From assembly GCF_021502725.1 (NCBI RefSeq), contig NZ_JAKFFS010000001.1, forward strand, positions 1,364,001 through 1,428,000: DNA of 64,000 nucleotides. The letters run 5' to 3'. The DNA comes from Dyadobacter sp. CY345 (GTDB lineage Bacteria; Bacteroidota; Bacteroidia; Cytophagales; Spirosomataceae). The position numbers and the translations under genes are program-made. A model generated the notes under the pieces. That model was not told the origin of the DNA and made no database searches. It saw only the letters and a list, made by a program, of their open reading frames with translations. This document shows, one piece after another, positions 8,513-17,248 of this stretch (positions are counted from its first letter, which is position 1; every line of letters begins with the position of its first letter).

Positions 8513-9310
8513 ATGGAAATTGCAGCGTATTTAGCCTCTGTGTTTATCGGTGTTTCACTCGGTCTGATTGGCGGCGGCGGGTCAATTCTGACTGTACCGG
8601 TTTTGGTATACATGTTTGGTATCAGTCCAATGGTTTCAACTTCCTACTCGCTTTTTATTGTTGGTTCAACAAGCCTTATAGGTGCGTTCGGAAATTACCG
8701 GAAAGGCGCAGTCAGGATAAAAACGGCGTTGCTCTTCGGGAGCACTTCCATTACCACGGTATATCTGACCCGCAAATTGATAATTCCGCTCATTCCTGAA
8801 AATCTGTTCAAGATCGGCGAATTTTATGTAACAGAGTCTTTGCTTACCATGCTTCTTTTTGCAGTGCTGATGGTTGCAGCTTCGGTGGGGATGATCCGGA
8901 GCAAAGAAAGAAAACCGGGCTGCCTGGAATGTGATCTTAAAGGAAATATGATCAGGATGTTACTGAGCGGAATAGGAATCGGATTAACAACCGGCATCCT
9001 TGGCGCAGGTGGCGGATTTCTTTTGATCCCCACGCTTGTGCTGGTTCTTGGTATGCCAATGAAAGAAGCAGTTGGCACATCACTGCTGATTATCGCCCTT
9101 AATTCACTGATCGGTTTCGCCGGAGATATCGGACACTTTGCTATCGACTGGGTTTTTCTGTTAAAAATTACAGCCATTGCTATTTCAGGTATTTTAATTG
9201 GCGGTCTTATCGGCAGACGGATTGATGCGTCCTTACTGAAGAGAGGTTTTGGCTGGTTTGTGCTGGTGATGGGAATTTATATTATTTCAAAAGAGCTGCT
9301 TCATGTGTGA
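8513..9310 (+). CDS. TauE/SafE-family sulfite/sulfur-anion exporter
   Basis: A 265-residue polytopic membrane protein with the two internal repeats of the family, each with a glycine-rich loop: GVSLGLIGGGGSILTVPVLVYMFG at about residue 11 and its counterpart GLTTGILGAGGGFLLIPTLVLVLG. About eight membrane helices are expected. Family members move sulfite, thiosulfate or organosulfonates across the inner membrane. The frame is open from a GTG at 8450, but that codon lies in the operator, so the ATG at 8513 is taken as the start. First gene of the sulfur module on this strand. Confidence 0.88.
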   Translation: MEIAAYLASVFIGVSLGLIGGGGSILTVPVLVYMFGISPMVSTSYSLFIVGSTSLIGAFGNYRKGAVRIKTALLFGSTSITTVYLTRKLIIPLIPENLFKIGEFYVTESLLTMLLFAVLMVAASVGMIRSKERKPGCLECDLKGNMIRMLLSGIGIGLTTGILGAGGGFLLIPTLVLVLGMPMKEAVGTSLLIIALNSLIGFAGDIGHFAIDWVFLLKITAIAISGILIGGLIGRRIDASLLKRGFGWFVLVMGIYIISKELLHV

Positions 9311-9389
9311 TGTGCTTTTCACGAAATGGAAAGATGAGATATCCAGGCCGGTTTTATTCCAATAAAAAAAAGACACATTTTTTTGCTAA

Positions 9390-9437
9390 GTGATAAATAT
9401 CACTGACCATCTACCCAGAGTAACCGAAATTTGTATT
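9390..9437 (+). promoter_or_regulatory. Crp/Fnr-type operator and promoter before the MBL-rhodanese operon
   Basis: GTGATAAATATCAC (9390-9403), followed by TG, differs from the site at 8450 by one base. TTGTATT starts at 9431, exactly 41 bases from the dyad start, as at the first site. It serves the four-gene operon beginning at 9476. Confidence 0.7.
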
Positions 9438-9475
9438 GTGAATTTAAAAGAGATTAAAACTAACAAAATAAGGAC

Positions 9476-10897
9476 ATGAAACTGGAACAAATTTATACGG
9501 GTTGCCTTTCTCAAGGTGCCTATTATATTGAAAGTAATGGAGAGGCAGTAGTGATTGACCCGCTTCGTGAGGTCGACTCGTACATAGAGCGTGCTGAAAA
9601 GGATGGAGCAAAAATCAAATATGTACTGGAAACTCACTTTCATGCGGATTTTGTGTCTGGCCATATTGACCTTGCAAAAAAAACAGGAGCACAAATTGTG
9701 TTTGGCCCAACAGCAAAACCAGGCTTTGAGGCGCATGTAGCTACCGATGGCGAAATACTCCGGGTAGGAGATATCAGCTTCAAGGTGTTGCACACGCCAG
9801 GGCATACCATGGAAAGTACCTGTTATCTCTTATCAGATGAACACGGAAAGCAGATCGGGATTTTTACAGGTGATACTCTTTTTATTGGCGATGTAGGCCG
9901 TCCTGATCTGGCGCAGAAGGTATCCGCTGATCTGACACAGCAGAAACTTGCCGAGCATCTTTTTGATTCTCTTCGAAACAAAATCATGCCCTTGGCTGAT
10001 GACATCATCGTGTACCCTGCACATGGAGCCGGCAGTGCCTGCGGTAAAAATATGAGCAAAGAAACAACCGATACGTTGGGTAACCAAAAGATGTTCAATT
10101 ATGCCTTACGGCGTGATATGAGTAAAGCGGAGTTTGTGAAAGAAGTTACCAACGGCCTGATGCCGCCTCCGGCCTATTTCCCTGAAAACGTGATGATGAA
10201 CATCAGAGGGTATGAAAGTATTGATACCGTGCTTGAAAGGGGAAGTCGTGCGCTTGACACGCGCGCCTTTGAGGCAGCTGCCAACGAAACGGATGCCGTG
10301 ATGCTCGACACCCGCGATGTCGAAATCTTTGCTCAGGGATTCATTCCAAATTCAATCAATATCGGAATTAATGGCGGTTTCGCACCCTGGGTTGGCACGC
10401 TGATCCCTGATATCAAACAGAAAATTTTGTTAATCACCGAGAAGGGGCGTGAAGAGGAGGTGGTCACCCGTCTGGCGCGTGTAGGTTATGATTATACCAT
10501 CGGGTATTTGAATGGAGGAATCGAGGCGTGGATAAAAGCCGGTAAGGAGATCGATCAGATTGAGTCTATCAGTGCTGATCAGGTAGCTGAACGGTTGGAG
10601 CAAGATGCTTCGGCAGTAGTGCTGGATGTGCGTAAGGCCAGTGAGTATTATGCTGAGCATGTCATTGGAGCGGAGAATGTGCCTCTGGATTACATCAACG
10701 ATCATCTGTCGCAGATTGATAAAGATAAAACGTATCTGGTACATTGTGCGGGCGGGTATCGTTCCATGATCTTTAATTCCATTTTGAAAGCAAGAGGCTA
10801 TGATAATCTGATCGATGTGCGGGGCGGGTTTAAGGCAATTAAGGAATCGGGCAAGGTGGAAGTCAGCAATTATGTTTGTCCAAGCACCATGTTATAA
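9476..10897 (+). CDS. MBL-fold persulfide-dioxygenase-like / double rhodanese fusion protein
   Basis: 473 residues. The N-terminal metallo-beta-lactamase domain (about 1-240) has the metal motif THFHADFVSGH (residues 53-63), then HTPGHT and a later metal-binding Asp and His, as in ETHE1-type persulfide dioxygenases. Two rhodanese domains follow. The first (about 260-355) has no Cys in its active loop (LLITEKGREEE). The second (about 375-465) has VHCAGGYRS with Cys424. The protein probably oxidises persulfide to sulfite and transfers sulfane sulfur. Under the Crp-type dyad at 9390; the rhodanese gene follows 10 nt downstream. Confidence 0.9.
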   Translation: MKLEQIYTGCLSQGAYYIESNGEAVVIDPLREVDSYIERAEKDGAKIKYVLETHFHADFVSGHIDLAKKTGAQIVFGPTAKPGFEAHVATDGEILRVGDISFKVLHTPGHTMESTCYLLSDEHGKQIGIFTGDTLFIGDVGRPDLAQKVSADLTQQKLAEHLFDSLRNKIMPLADDIIVYPAHGAGSACGKNMSKETTDTLGNQKMFNYALRRDMSKAEFVKEVTNGLMPPPAYFPENVMMNIRGYESIDTVLERGSRALDTRAFEAAANETDAVMLDTRDVEIFAQGFIPNSINIGINGGFAPWVGTLIPDIKQKILLITEKGREEEVVTRLARVGYDYTIGYLNGGIEAWIKAGKEIDQIESISADQVAERLEQDASAVVLDVRKASEYYAEHVIGAENVPLDYINDHLSQIDKDKTYLVHCAGGYRSMIFNSILKARGYDNLIDVRGGFKAIKESGKVEVSNYVCPSTML

Positions 10898-10907
10898 CAA
10901 TAAAATT

Positions 10908-11216
10908 ATGGGAATTTTATCGGTATTATTCGGCAATAATAAAACAGACTTCAGGAAGCTGATTGATCAGGGAGCACTTATCGTGGATGTGCGAAGTCCG
11001 CAGGAATTTGCCTCAGGGCATATAGAAGGAAGCATAAATATTCCTCTAAATACCATTGCCTCTAAAACAGATTTTTTATTAAATAATCAGAAAACTGTAA
11101 GTACTGTCTGCCTTAGCGGCGGCAGGAGCAGTGTGGCGAAAGCAATATTGAAAGCCGCCGGAATTGAAACTTTCAATGGCGGCGCATGGAACGTTCTTAA
11201 CCAAAAAATACAATAA
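10908..11216 (+). CDS. Single-domain rhodanese (sulfurtransferase)
   Basis: 102 residues from the ATG at 10908. Typical rhodanese strand order: LIVDVRSPQEFASGHIEGSINIPL, then the active loop STVCLSGGRSSVA with catalytic Cys. An upstream in-frame start at 10815 would overlap the MBL-rhodanese gene by about 80 bases and is rejected. Likely a sulfane-sulfur carrier between the dioxygenase and the YeeE transporters downstream. Confidence 0.9.
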   Translation: MGILSVLFGNNKTDFRKLIDQGALIVDVRSPQEFASGHIEGSINIPLNTIASKTDFLLNNQKTVSTVCLSGGRSSVAKAILKAAGIETFNGGAWNVLNQKIQ

Positions 11217-11228
11217 CAATCTTCGAAA

Positions 11229-11792
11229 ATGTTTGAAATTATAAAACAACCCTGGCCATGGTATGTGGCCGGACCGGTGATCGGGCTAACGGTGCCCGCC
11301 CTTTTAATTCTGGGAAATAAATCTTTTGGTATATCCTCTTCACTGCGACATGTTTGCGCGATGTGCCTGCCAGGTAATATTTCCTTTTTTAAATATGATT
11401 GGAAAAAGGAACTATGGAATATGTTTTTTGTTCTCGGCATTTTTTTCGGTGGCGTGATTGCTGTGAACTTTTTTGCTAATCCTGGTCCTGTTCAGGTAAA
11501 CCAGGAGCTGATCCGTGAGCTTCATCAATATGGTATTACTGATTTTTCGTCGCTGCTACCGGTAGATATGGTGAGCTGGGAGAAACTTTTGACGTGGCCA
11601 GGGTTTATTATGATGGTCGGGGGAGGTTTTCTTGTAGGTTTTGGAGCCAGATATGCAGGTGGATGTACCAGCGGACATGCGATCATGGGGCTTTCCACCC
11701 TGCAATGGCCGTCGCTGGTGGCCACGGTATGTTTTATGATTGGTGGGTTTGTGATGGCAAACTGGATACTTCCATGGATTTTGATGCTTTAA
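11229..11792 (+). CDS. YeeE/YedE-family (DUF395) sulfur transporter half 1
   Basis: 187 residues, membrane protein with about four to five helices. The hallmark loop GFGARYAGGCTSGHAIMGLS carries the conserved Cys that handles thiosulfate in YeeE/TsuA-type transporters. In this short form two half-size proteins are encoded side by side; the partner begins 32 nt downstream. It lies 12 nt after the rhodanese gene, so co-transcription is likely. Confidence 0.88.
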   Translation: MFEIIKQPWPWYVAGPVIGLTVPALLILGNKSFGISSSLRHVCAMCLPGNISFFKYDWKKELWNMFFVLGIFFGGVIAVNFFANPGPVQVNQELIRELHQYGITDFSSLLPVDMVSWEKLLTWPGFIMMVGGGFLVGFGARYAGGCTSGHAIMGLSTLQWPSLVATVCFMIGGFVMANWILPWILML

Positions 11793-11824
11793 AATTCATT
11801 TTATTTAACTAAAATTAAAAAACC

Positions 11825-12334
11825 ATGCAAAATTGGCCGGCAAATTCTATGCTGCAAAATGAACACGAAATCCGTGCAACGGATGCGATCTGTATCAATG
11901 AAAGTGAAAAGCAACATCAATGGTACTACAATCTGAAATATCTTTTGGTCGGACTGGTTTTTGGTATTCTCTTTGTAAAAGCCGAAGTGATCAGTTGGTT
12001 TCGCATCCAGGAGATGTTCCGGCTGCAATCTTTTCACATGTACGGGATAATCGGCAGCGCCGTTGTGGTCGGTATGGTCTCGGTTTGGCTCATCAAGCGA
12101 TTTCAGATTAAAACCATTCATGGCGAGAGGATAACTTTTACAGATAAAAAATTCAACAAAGGCCAGATTTACGGTGGATTGTTATTTGGTCTTGGCTGGG
12201 GATTGACTGGCGCCTGTCCTGGTCCATTGTTTGCGCAGATCGGTATCGGTGCCACTGTTGTGTTGGTAACATTACTGAGCGCCATAGCCGGAACCTGGGT
12301 TTATGGCCGGTTCAGAGAAAACCTCCCGCATTGA
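11825..12334 (+). CDS. YeeE/YedE-family (DUF6691-like) sulfur transporter half 2
   Basis: 169 residues with about four membrane helices and the signature GLTGACPGPLFAQIG, the second conserved-Cys loop of split YeeE/YedE transporters. Its first 35 residues are hydrophilic. Last gene of the sulfur operon. The pair probably imports thiosulfate or a related sulfur compound that feeds the rhodanese enzymes. Confidence 0.88.
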   Translation: MQNWPANSMLQNEHEIRATDAICINESEKQHQWYYNLKYLLVGLVFGILFVKAEVISWFRIQEMFRLQSFHMYGIIGSAVVVGMVSVWLIKRFQIKTIHGERITFTDKKFNKGQIYGGLLFGLGWGLTGACPGPLFAQIGIGATVVLVTLLSAIAGTWVYGRFRENLPH

Positions 12335-12395
12335 AACGATCAGTTTAAGGAGATTTCATTCATTGGTCAATATCCCGGCGCATTAACCCAGCGTC

Positions 12396-12926
12396 TTACA
12401 ATGAATCGAGAAAGTCAATATACAGTGGGACGCTCTTTTCAACAAAATCCACAGAAGTATTGAATTCCATGCCATAGTATGCAAATAACGGCCTGTAATC
12501 AGCTTTTACATATTCGAAGGAAAGTTGGAACGGGCGGGTTAATTCTCCCAACGGATATTTATATACTCCTGACGGCCCAAGTTCTTGTTCATCCACACCT
12601 AATGAGATGGCGAGGGCAACTTTCTTTCCACCAACTTTATAACCACTTTTACTGCCATAAGCCCATCCATGCGTCAATACTTCATCAAGCCATTTTTTGA
12701 AAAGCGATGGACAATTGAACCAGTAATACGGAAATTGAAATACGATCCGTTCATATTGTTCAATCAGTTTTTGTTCAGCTAACACATCAATCCGCTCGTC
12801 TGGATAAATTTCATGTAATGAGTGAACAGTGAACTTATCGGGAAATTTATTCAACTCCTCAATCCACCTTTTATTTACGACCGAGTTTTTGATATCCGGG
12901 TGGATAACGATTACTAATGTTTTCAT
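12396..12926 (-). CDS. NAD(P)H-dependent flavin oxidoreductase, flavodoxin-fold quinone reductase (KefF/MdaB type)
   Basis: 176 residues. It starts with the flavodoxin-like LVIVIHPDIKNSVVNKRW and has the family motifs FQFPYYWFNCPSLFKKWLDEVLTHGWAYG in the middle. These enzymes reduce quinones with NAD(P)H through FMN. It is divergent from an HxlR regulator, a classic arrangement for quinone or electrophile response. ATG at 12926. Confidence 0.88.
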   Translation of the reverse strand: MKTLVIVIHPDIKNSVVNKRWIEELNKFPDKFTVHSLHEIYPDERIDVLAEQKLIEQYERIVFQFPYYWFNCPSLFKKWLDEVLTHGWAYGSKSGYKVGGKKVALAISLGVDEQELGPSGVYKYPLGELTRPFQLSFEYVKADYRPLFAYYGMEFNTSVDFVEKSVPLYIDFLDSL

Positions 12927-12963
12927 TTTTTAAACTTTAATTATGAAACAAAAGTAGAGTGCT

Positions 12964-13020
12964 TACTGTAATTTTTGTAGGTTAGCGTCCCATTGTGAGG
13001 TACTATAAAAAATGTAAGTA
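12964..13020. promoter_or_regulatory. Candidate HxlR operators in the divergent promoter
   Basis: Two imperfect dyads of about 20 bp, 12964-12984 (TACTGTAA...GTAGGTTA) and 13001-13020 (TACTATAA...TGTAAGTA). When one is reverse-complemented they share the TACT...TTTTT...AGTA pattern. The second abuts the HxlR start codon, so autoregulation is plausible. Confidence 0.4.
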
Positions 13021-13386
13021 ATGACAAAGATCAAAGAATCGTCAACCAATTTTGCCAATAAAACAGCGTTGGAGGAAGAGTGTCCGGAGGTATATGCAAC
13101 CAACCTTATTGGCGGCCAATGGTCCCTGGTGATCTGTTCCTGGTTGCTTAACGGAAAATTGAGATTTGGAGAATTGAAAAGGCATTTGCCGAACATAACG
13201 GAACGAATGCTGACCCTTCAATTGCGAAAACTGGAAGCAAATTATATAGTGAAACGGACCGTTTTTGCTGAGGTTCCGCCAAGAGTAGAGTACGAGCTGA
13301 CTTCCATCGGATATGAATTAGGTCCCATTATTAAACAGCTGGAAAGTTGGGGAGAAAAACATAAAATGACCTATGGCGAAGCGTGA
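13021..13386 (+). CDS. HxlR-family winged-helix regulator
   Basis: 121 residues. The HxlR core is clear: a Cys near the N-terminus (EECPEVYATNLIGGQWSLVI), then LRFGELKRHLPNITERMLTLQLRKLE and the wing VPPRVEYELTSIGYEL. HxlR proteins sense aldehydes, quinones or redox stress and control a divergent reductase, here the gene starting at 12926. ATG at 13021. Confidence 0.92.
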   Translation: MTKIKESSTNFANKTALEEECPEVYATNLIGGQWSLVICSWLLNGKLRFGELKRHLPNITERMLTLQLRKLEANYIVKRTVFAEVPPRVEYELTSIGYELGPIIKQLESWGEKHKMTYGEA

Positions 13387-13447
13387 AAAGTCTACTTGGA
13401 ATTAAATTATCTAAAATAAAATACCCTCCATTATTTGCGGCTTAATC

Positions 13448-13822
13448 ATGAAATATTTTTTTCTCCTATTGAACCTGATGCTTCTAACTGCATGTCAGAA
13501 AAAGGATTATACCGCAGGGTCGGTTGTGAAGCAGGGAGAAACTTATGAAATTGGTGCTGTGTTACCGGAACTTCGGTTTATTAAAAACGATACCGCTCAT
13601 GTCGCGCTATATCCAAGTGCAAGAGTATTTTATCTTGACTTGAAGATCAAAAATAGTGAGCACTATATCCGTATGATCCGCTCGGCTCAGAAAGGTAATC
13701 TCCCGGTGAGAGCCCGGATTTTTACGCGGCCATATTCGCTTGCCGGTGAGGAGATTTCTGAGATATATCCGCCCACGGCCCAAGACATCAGCAACTTTAA
13801 GACTGCAATGCGTCCTGAATAA
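13448..13822 (+). CDS. Small lipoprotein of unknown function
   Basis: 124 residues with a lipoprotein signal peptide (hydrophobic stretch ending LLTAC, modified Cys at residue 16). The mature part is probably all-beta and has no recognised domain. Residues such as EEISEIYPPTAQDISNFKTAM near the end give no motif. It lies 61 nt after the HxlR gene on the same strand and converges with the RibD-like reductase. Confidence 0.7.
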   Translation: MKYFFLLLNLMLLTACQKKDYTAGSVVKQGETYEIGAVLPELRFIKNDTAHVALYPSARVFYLDLKIKNSEHYIRMIRSAQKGNLPVRARIFTRPYSLAGEEISEIYPPTAQDISNFKTAMRPE

Positions 13823-13837
13823 ATTATCTCAAAGCAC

Positions 13838-14404
13838 TTATAATTCATTATGCAGTTTATAGTGAAGCACAGTTACTCCACACTCATAAGGTGTTGCACT
13901 GATCAAAATTAGTTTTTGACGCTCGTTGAGCAAATCAAAAATCCTCATTCCTTTATTGATCATCACTGGATTGACAAACAAATAAAACTCGTCAATATGT
14001 CCGCCGGCGATCAGGGAAGATACAAATCCTGCGCCGCCGTATACCAAAATATCTTTGCCATTCTGATTTTTCAGGCTCGCAATTTCTTCGGCCAGGTTTC
14101 CTTTGGCAAGCGAGGTATTGGTTCCAAATGGCTGATCCAGTGTTCTGGAAAATATGACTTTTGGGATGTTCACCATTTTCCGGGCAAAGGTAATTTTATC
14201 GCTGTCGGCTTTATATCCTTCGAAATGGGGAATGAATTTCTCTGCCATTTTTCTGCCGATAATTAAAGTGTCCGAGTTATCCGGCAACGCGTCGATAAGC
14301 TCCCAAAGTTTTTCATCAGCACCGACGACCCAGTCTTCCTCACCATTAATTCCTGCAACATATCCGTCAACGGTTATCTGCATCTGCAATCTCAGTTTTC
14401 GCAC
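13838..14404 (-). CDS. RibD C-terminal / dihydrofolate-reductase-fold protein
   Basis: 188 residues: MQITVDGYVAG near the N-terminus, DTLIIGRKMAEKF, and DILVYGGAGFVSSLIAGGHIDEFYLFVNPVMINKG, the hallmark order of the stand-alone RibD_C / DHFR-like family. It binds NADPH by fold; the substrate is unknown. The start is a GTG at 14404, giving the family-typical N-terminus; an internal ATG (about 14383) would cut the first strand. Confidence 0.85.
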   Translation of the reverse strand: MRKLRLQMQITVDGYVAGINGEEDWVVGADEKLWELIDALPDNSDTLIIGRKMAEKFIPHFEGYKADSDKITFARKMVNIPKVIFSRTLDQPFGTNTSLAKGNLAEEIASLKNQNGKDILVYGGAGFVSSLIAGGHIDEFYLFVNPVMINKGMRIFDLLNERQKLILISATPYECGVTVLHYKLHNEL

Positions 14405-14661
14405 GGCTTGTCAATTATTTTGAAAAATAATTTCAAGTTATTAATTTTTTTCTTTGGAATACACAGATATCAATTGCCATGCTGCTGAACGTATTATTCA
14501 CCATAAGATACGCTCTTAACGGTTTTGATAATTACTAAAATATTGTGGTACAGATTTTTAATTAGATAAATTTTAGCCGAGATTAAAAAGTGATTAAACT
14601 TTGCTGTTATTTCTTTGTCTAAAAACTAACGTTCCCTTTCGGCCAAAAATCTCATCCCGAC

Positions 14662-17061
14662 ATGAAAACTTTTTTGATTTATTTTTTACTGATCATCTTT
14701 TTTGTCCATTATGCAAACGCTCAGCAGCCGTCCGGAGGTTTTTCAATCAAAGGTAAACTGGAAGACACGGATAAAAATCCCGTACTCTTTGCCAGTGTTG
14801 CGTTATATAGTGTCGCTGATTCTGCGCTGGTTGGTGGTGTGACATCGGATGAAACGGGAAATTTTAATTTGCCAGCCGGACCTGGGAATTACTTTCTCAA
14901 AATTACATTTTTGACCCTTGATGAGAAAATTGTTCCCGATGTGAAGGTTGCAGGAAAAAATGTGAATCTAGGAACAATTAAAATGACCGCGAATGCAAAA
15001 GTATTGCGTGAAGTGGTTGTGCGGGGTGAGAAAAGCCAGATGGAGCTGCAACTGGATAAAAGAGTGTTTAATGTCGGAAAAGACATGAGCAATGTGGGAA
15101 GTAACGCATCAGATATTTTGAATAATATGCCGTCTGTAACAGTTGATGTGGATGGAAACGTGGCGCTTCGCGGAAGTGGAAATGTTCGGATTCTTATCGA
15201 TGGAAAACAGTCGGGTATGGTAGGGATGAATCCTGCTGAGGCACTCAAACAGATACCAGGCGACCTGATTGAAAGTATCGAAATTATTACAAATCCATCT
15301 TCACGTTATGATGCGGAAGGAGAAGTTGGGATCCTTAATATTGTGATGAAGAAAAATATCCGGTATGGATTAAACGGTTCTTTTACCGGAACTGCCGGTT
15401 ATCCCTCTAATTTTGGCGGTTCTTTCAATGTCAATTATCGGAAGAAGAAGGTAAATCTGATCGCAAGTTACGGGCATTTGTATAGGGAGGGACCCGGGCG
15501 GGGATTTTCCAGGCAAGCTTATACTGGTGCCGACACGAGCTTCGTATATGAACAGAAAACGAACAGAACGCGGGGCGGTTATTCCAACAGTTTTATGGTT
15601 GGAATGGATTATTTTCTAAATAAATACAACACACTGAATGCAACGCTATCTTTCCGAAAATCCAGAAATAAAAACAAATCTCTTCTTGAATACAGGGATT
15701 TCGACTTAAATAATAATCCTACGCGGACAGTTCTCCGCAGCGAAAACGAAACAGAGCCGAGGGCAAACTTTGAGGCGGCTTTGAACTACAACAAAACCTT
15801 TGAAACGAAAGGCAAGAGTCTGAGTTTTGTAGGTAAATACATTTTAAGTGATGAGACGGAAGCTGCGTTATTCAACGAAAGTACGCAAGGCGAAGCGACC
15901 AGCATTGTGCAACGCTCGTTCAATACCGAGGATGAAAAAAATATTCTTTTTCAACTGGATTTTATCCAGCCTTTTGGTAAGAACGGGAAAATTGAATCGG
16001 GATTAAAAAGCTCTATTCGCTTGCTGGATAACGATTTTTCAGTGCACCAGCAGAATCCGCAAATGAATTGGGTTATCCTGCCAGATTTTGATAACCGGTT
16101 TGCCTATGACGAGAAAATCCATGCAGCTTATCTGATGGCGAGTAATCAGTTGGGGAAGGTTTTTATCCAGGCCGGACTTCGTGGTGAATATTCCGATATT
16201 AATACAGAGCTGAAAAAAACCAATGTAAAAAATCGTCGCAAATACTTCAATTTGTTTCCAAGCGTGCATTTGTCATATAAATTAAAAGAAAGTCAAACAC
16301 TACAACTGAGTTATAGTTACCGGTTAAGCCGGCCTGATTTTAGAAGCTTGCTGCCTTTTTCTAATTTTAGCGATTCCCGTGTTTTCAGAGCCGGAAACCC
16401 TCTTTTAAATCCTGAATATACCCATTCTTTTGAAGCCGGGCATTTAATGAATTTTGAAAAGGGGACGCTTCTTTCCAGTGTTTACTATCGCCATAGATTA
16501 GGTGTTGTAGAAGATATCACTTCTGTCGACTCATCTGGTTTTACGACGGTAACTCCGGTAAATTTATCAACAGGTGATTCCTATGGTTTCGAGTTTAATC
16601 TCACCTACGATCCTTTTGACTGGTGGAAATGGGCTGCAAACGCCAATGTTTTCCGGGCTCAGAATCAAGGCGTTTATAATGATATTATCCTTAAAAGTGA
16701 CACATACAGCTGGACGAGCAGAATTTCATCCCGATTAACACTTTTTAAAAACATCGATTTTCAGTCTTCTCTGAATTACCGTGCACCCAGAAGAACGACG
16801 CAGGGTAGAGAGCTTTCCCAATATGCCATCGATCTGGGACTTTCCCGTGACATTCTAAAAGGCAGAGGAACGGTTACCGCCAGCGTCCGCGATTTATTTA
16901 ATAGTAGAAAACGTAGAAGTATTACTGAAAACGCAGGATATTATTCAGAATCAGAGTTTCAATGGCGGGCAAGGCAGTTTATTGTAACTTTTTCTTACCG
17001 CCTGAATCGTACAAAAGAGAATGAGCGAGGCGCTGACAACGTCGATAATGAAGACAGCTGA
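14662..17061 (+). CDS. Outer membrane beta-barrel TonB-dependent receptor
   Basis: 799 residues: signal peptide (cut after NANAQ, near residue 21), an N-terminal carboxypeptidase-regulatory-like beta-sandwich (GKLEDTDKNPVLFASVALY), a plug domain (LNNMPSVTVDVDGNVALRGSGNVRILIDG) and a large outer-membrane barrel ending in YRLNRTKENERG. It belongs to the outer-membrane beta-barrel family, often linked to iron or peptide uptake. An ApbE gene and a small secreted protein follow on the same strand. Substrate unknown. Confidence 0.88.
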   Translation: MKTFLIYFLLIIFFVHYANAQQPSGGFSIKGKLEDTDKNPVLFASVALYSVADSALVGGVTSDETGNFNLPAGPGNYFLKITFLTLDEKIVPDVKVAGKNVNLGTIKMTANAKVLREVVVRGEKSQMELQLDKRVFNVGKDMSNVGSNASDILNNMPSVTVDVDGNVALRGSGNVRILIDGKQSGMVGMNPAEALKQIPGDLIESIEIITNPSSRYDAEGEVGILNIVMKKNIRYGLNGSFTGTAGYPSNFGGSFNVNYRKKKVNLIASYGHLYREGPGRGFSRQAYTGADTSFVYEQKTNRTRGGYSNSFMVGMDYFLNKYNTLNATLSFRKSRNKNKSLLEYRDFDLNNNPTRTVLRSENETEPRANFEAALNYNKTFETKGKSLSFVGKYILSDETEAALFNESTQGEATSIVQRSFNTEDEKNILFQLDFIQPFGKNGKIESGLKSSIRLLDNDFSVHQQNPQMNWVILPDFDNRFAYDEKIHAAYLMASNQLGKVFIQAGLRGEYSDINTELKKTNVKNRRKYFNLFPSVHLSYKLKESQTLQLSYSYRLSRPDFRSLLPFSNFSDSRVFRAGNPLLNPEYTHSFEAGHLMNFEKGTLLSSVYYRHRLGVVEDITSVDSSGFTTVTPVNLSTGDSYGFEFNLTYDPFDWWKWAANANVFRAQNQGVYNDIILKSDTYSWTSRISSRLTLFKNIDFQSSLNYRAPRRTTQGRELSQYAIDLGLSRDILKGRGTVTASVRDLFNSRKRRSITENAGYYSESEFQWRARQFIVTFSYRLNRTKENERGADNVDNEDS

Positions 17062-17248
17062 GATCATTTTTGACTAAGCGGCTCTAAGTTTTGTTTCTAC
17101 TTAGTTGCATGGCAATTCCTTGTTGTCCTATTTTTATCCTGAAAGTTATTCTTTCAATTAATTCAGAAAATGGTTTGTTTTCAATATTGTCCTAATTTCG
17201 CTGAAAATATGGAGCGTATAATGGTTAGTGTTGTTAATAATCACCTGA

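Noticed and set aside
9386..9805. 139-residue frame antisense to the MBL-rhodanese gene and across its promoter
   Set aside because: Overlaps the operator and a well-supported gene.
10815..10907. Upstream start for the single-domain rhodanese
   Set aside because: Would overlap the MBL-rhodanese gene; the ATG at 10908 gives the normal rhodanese start.
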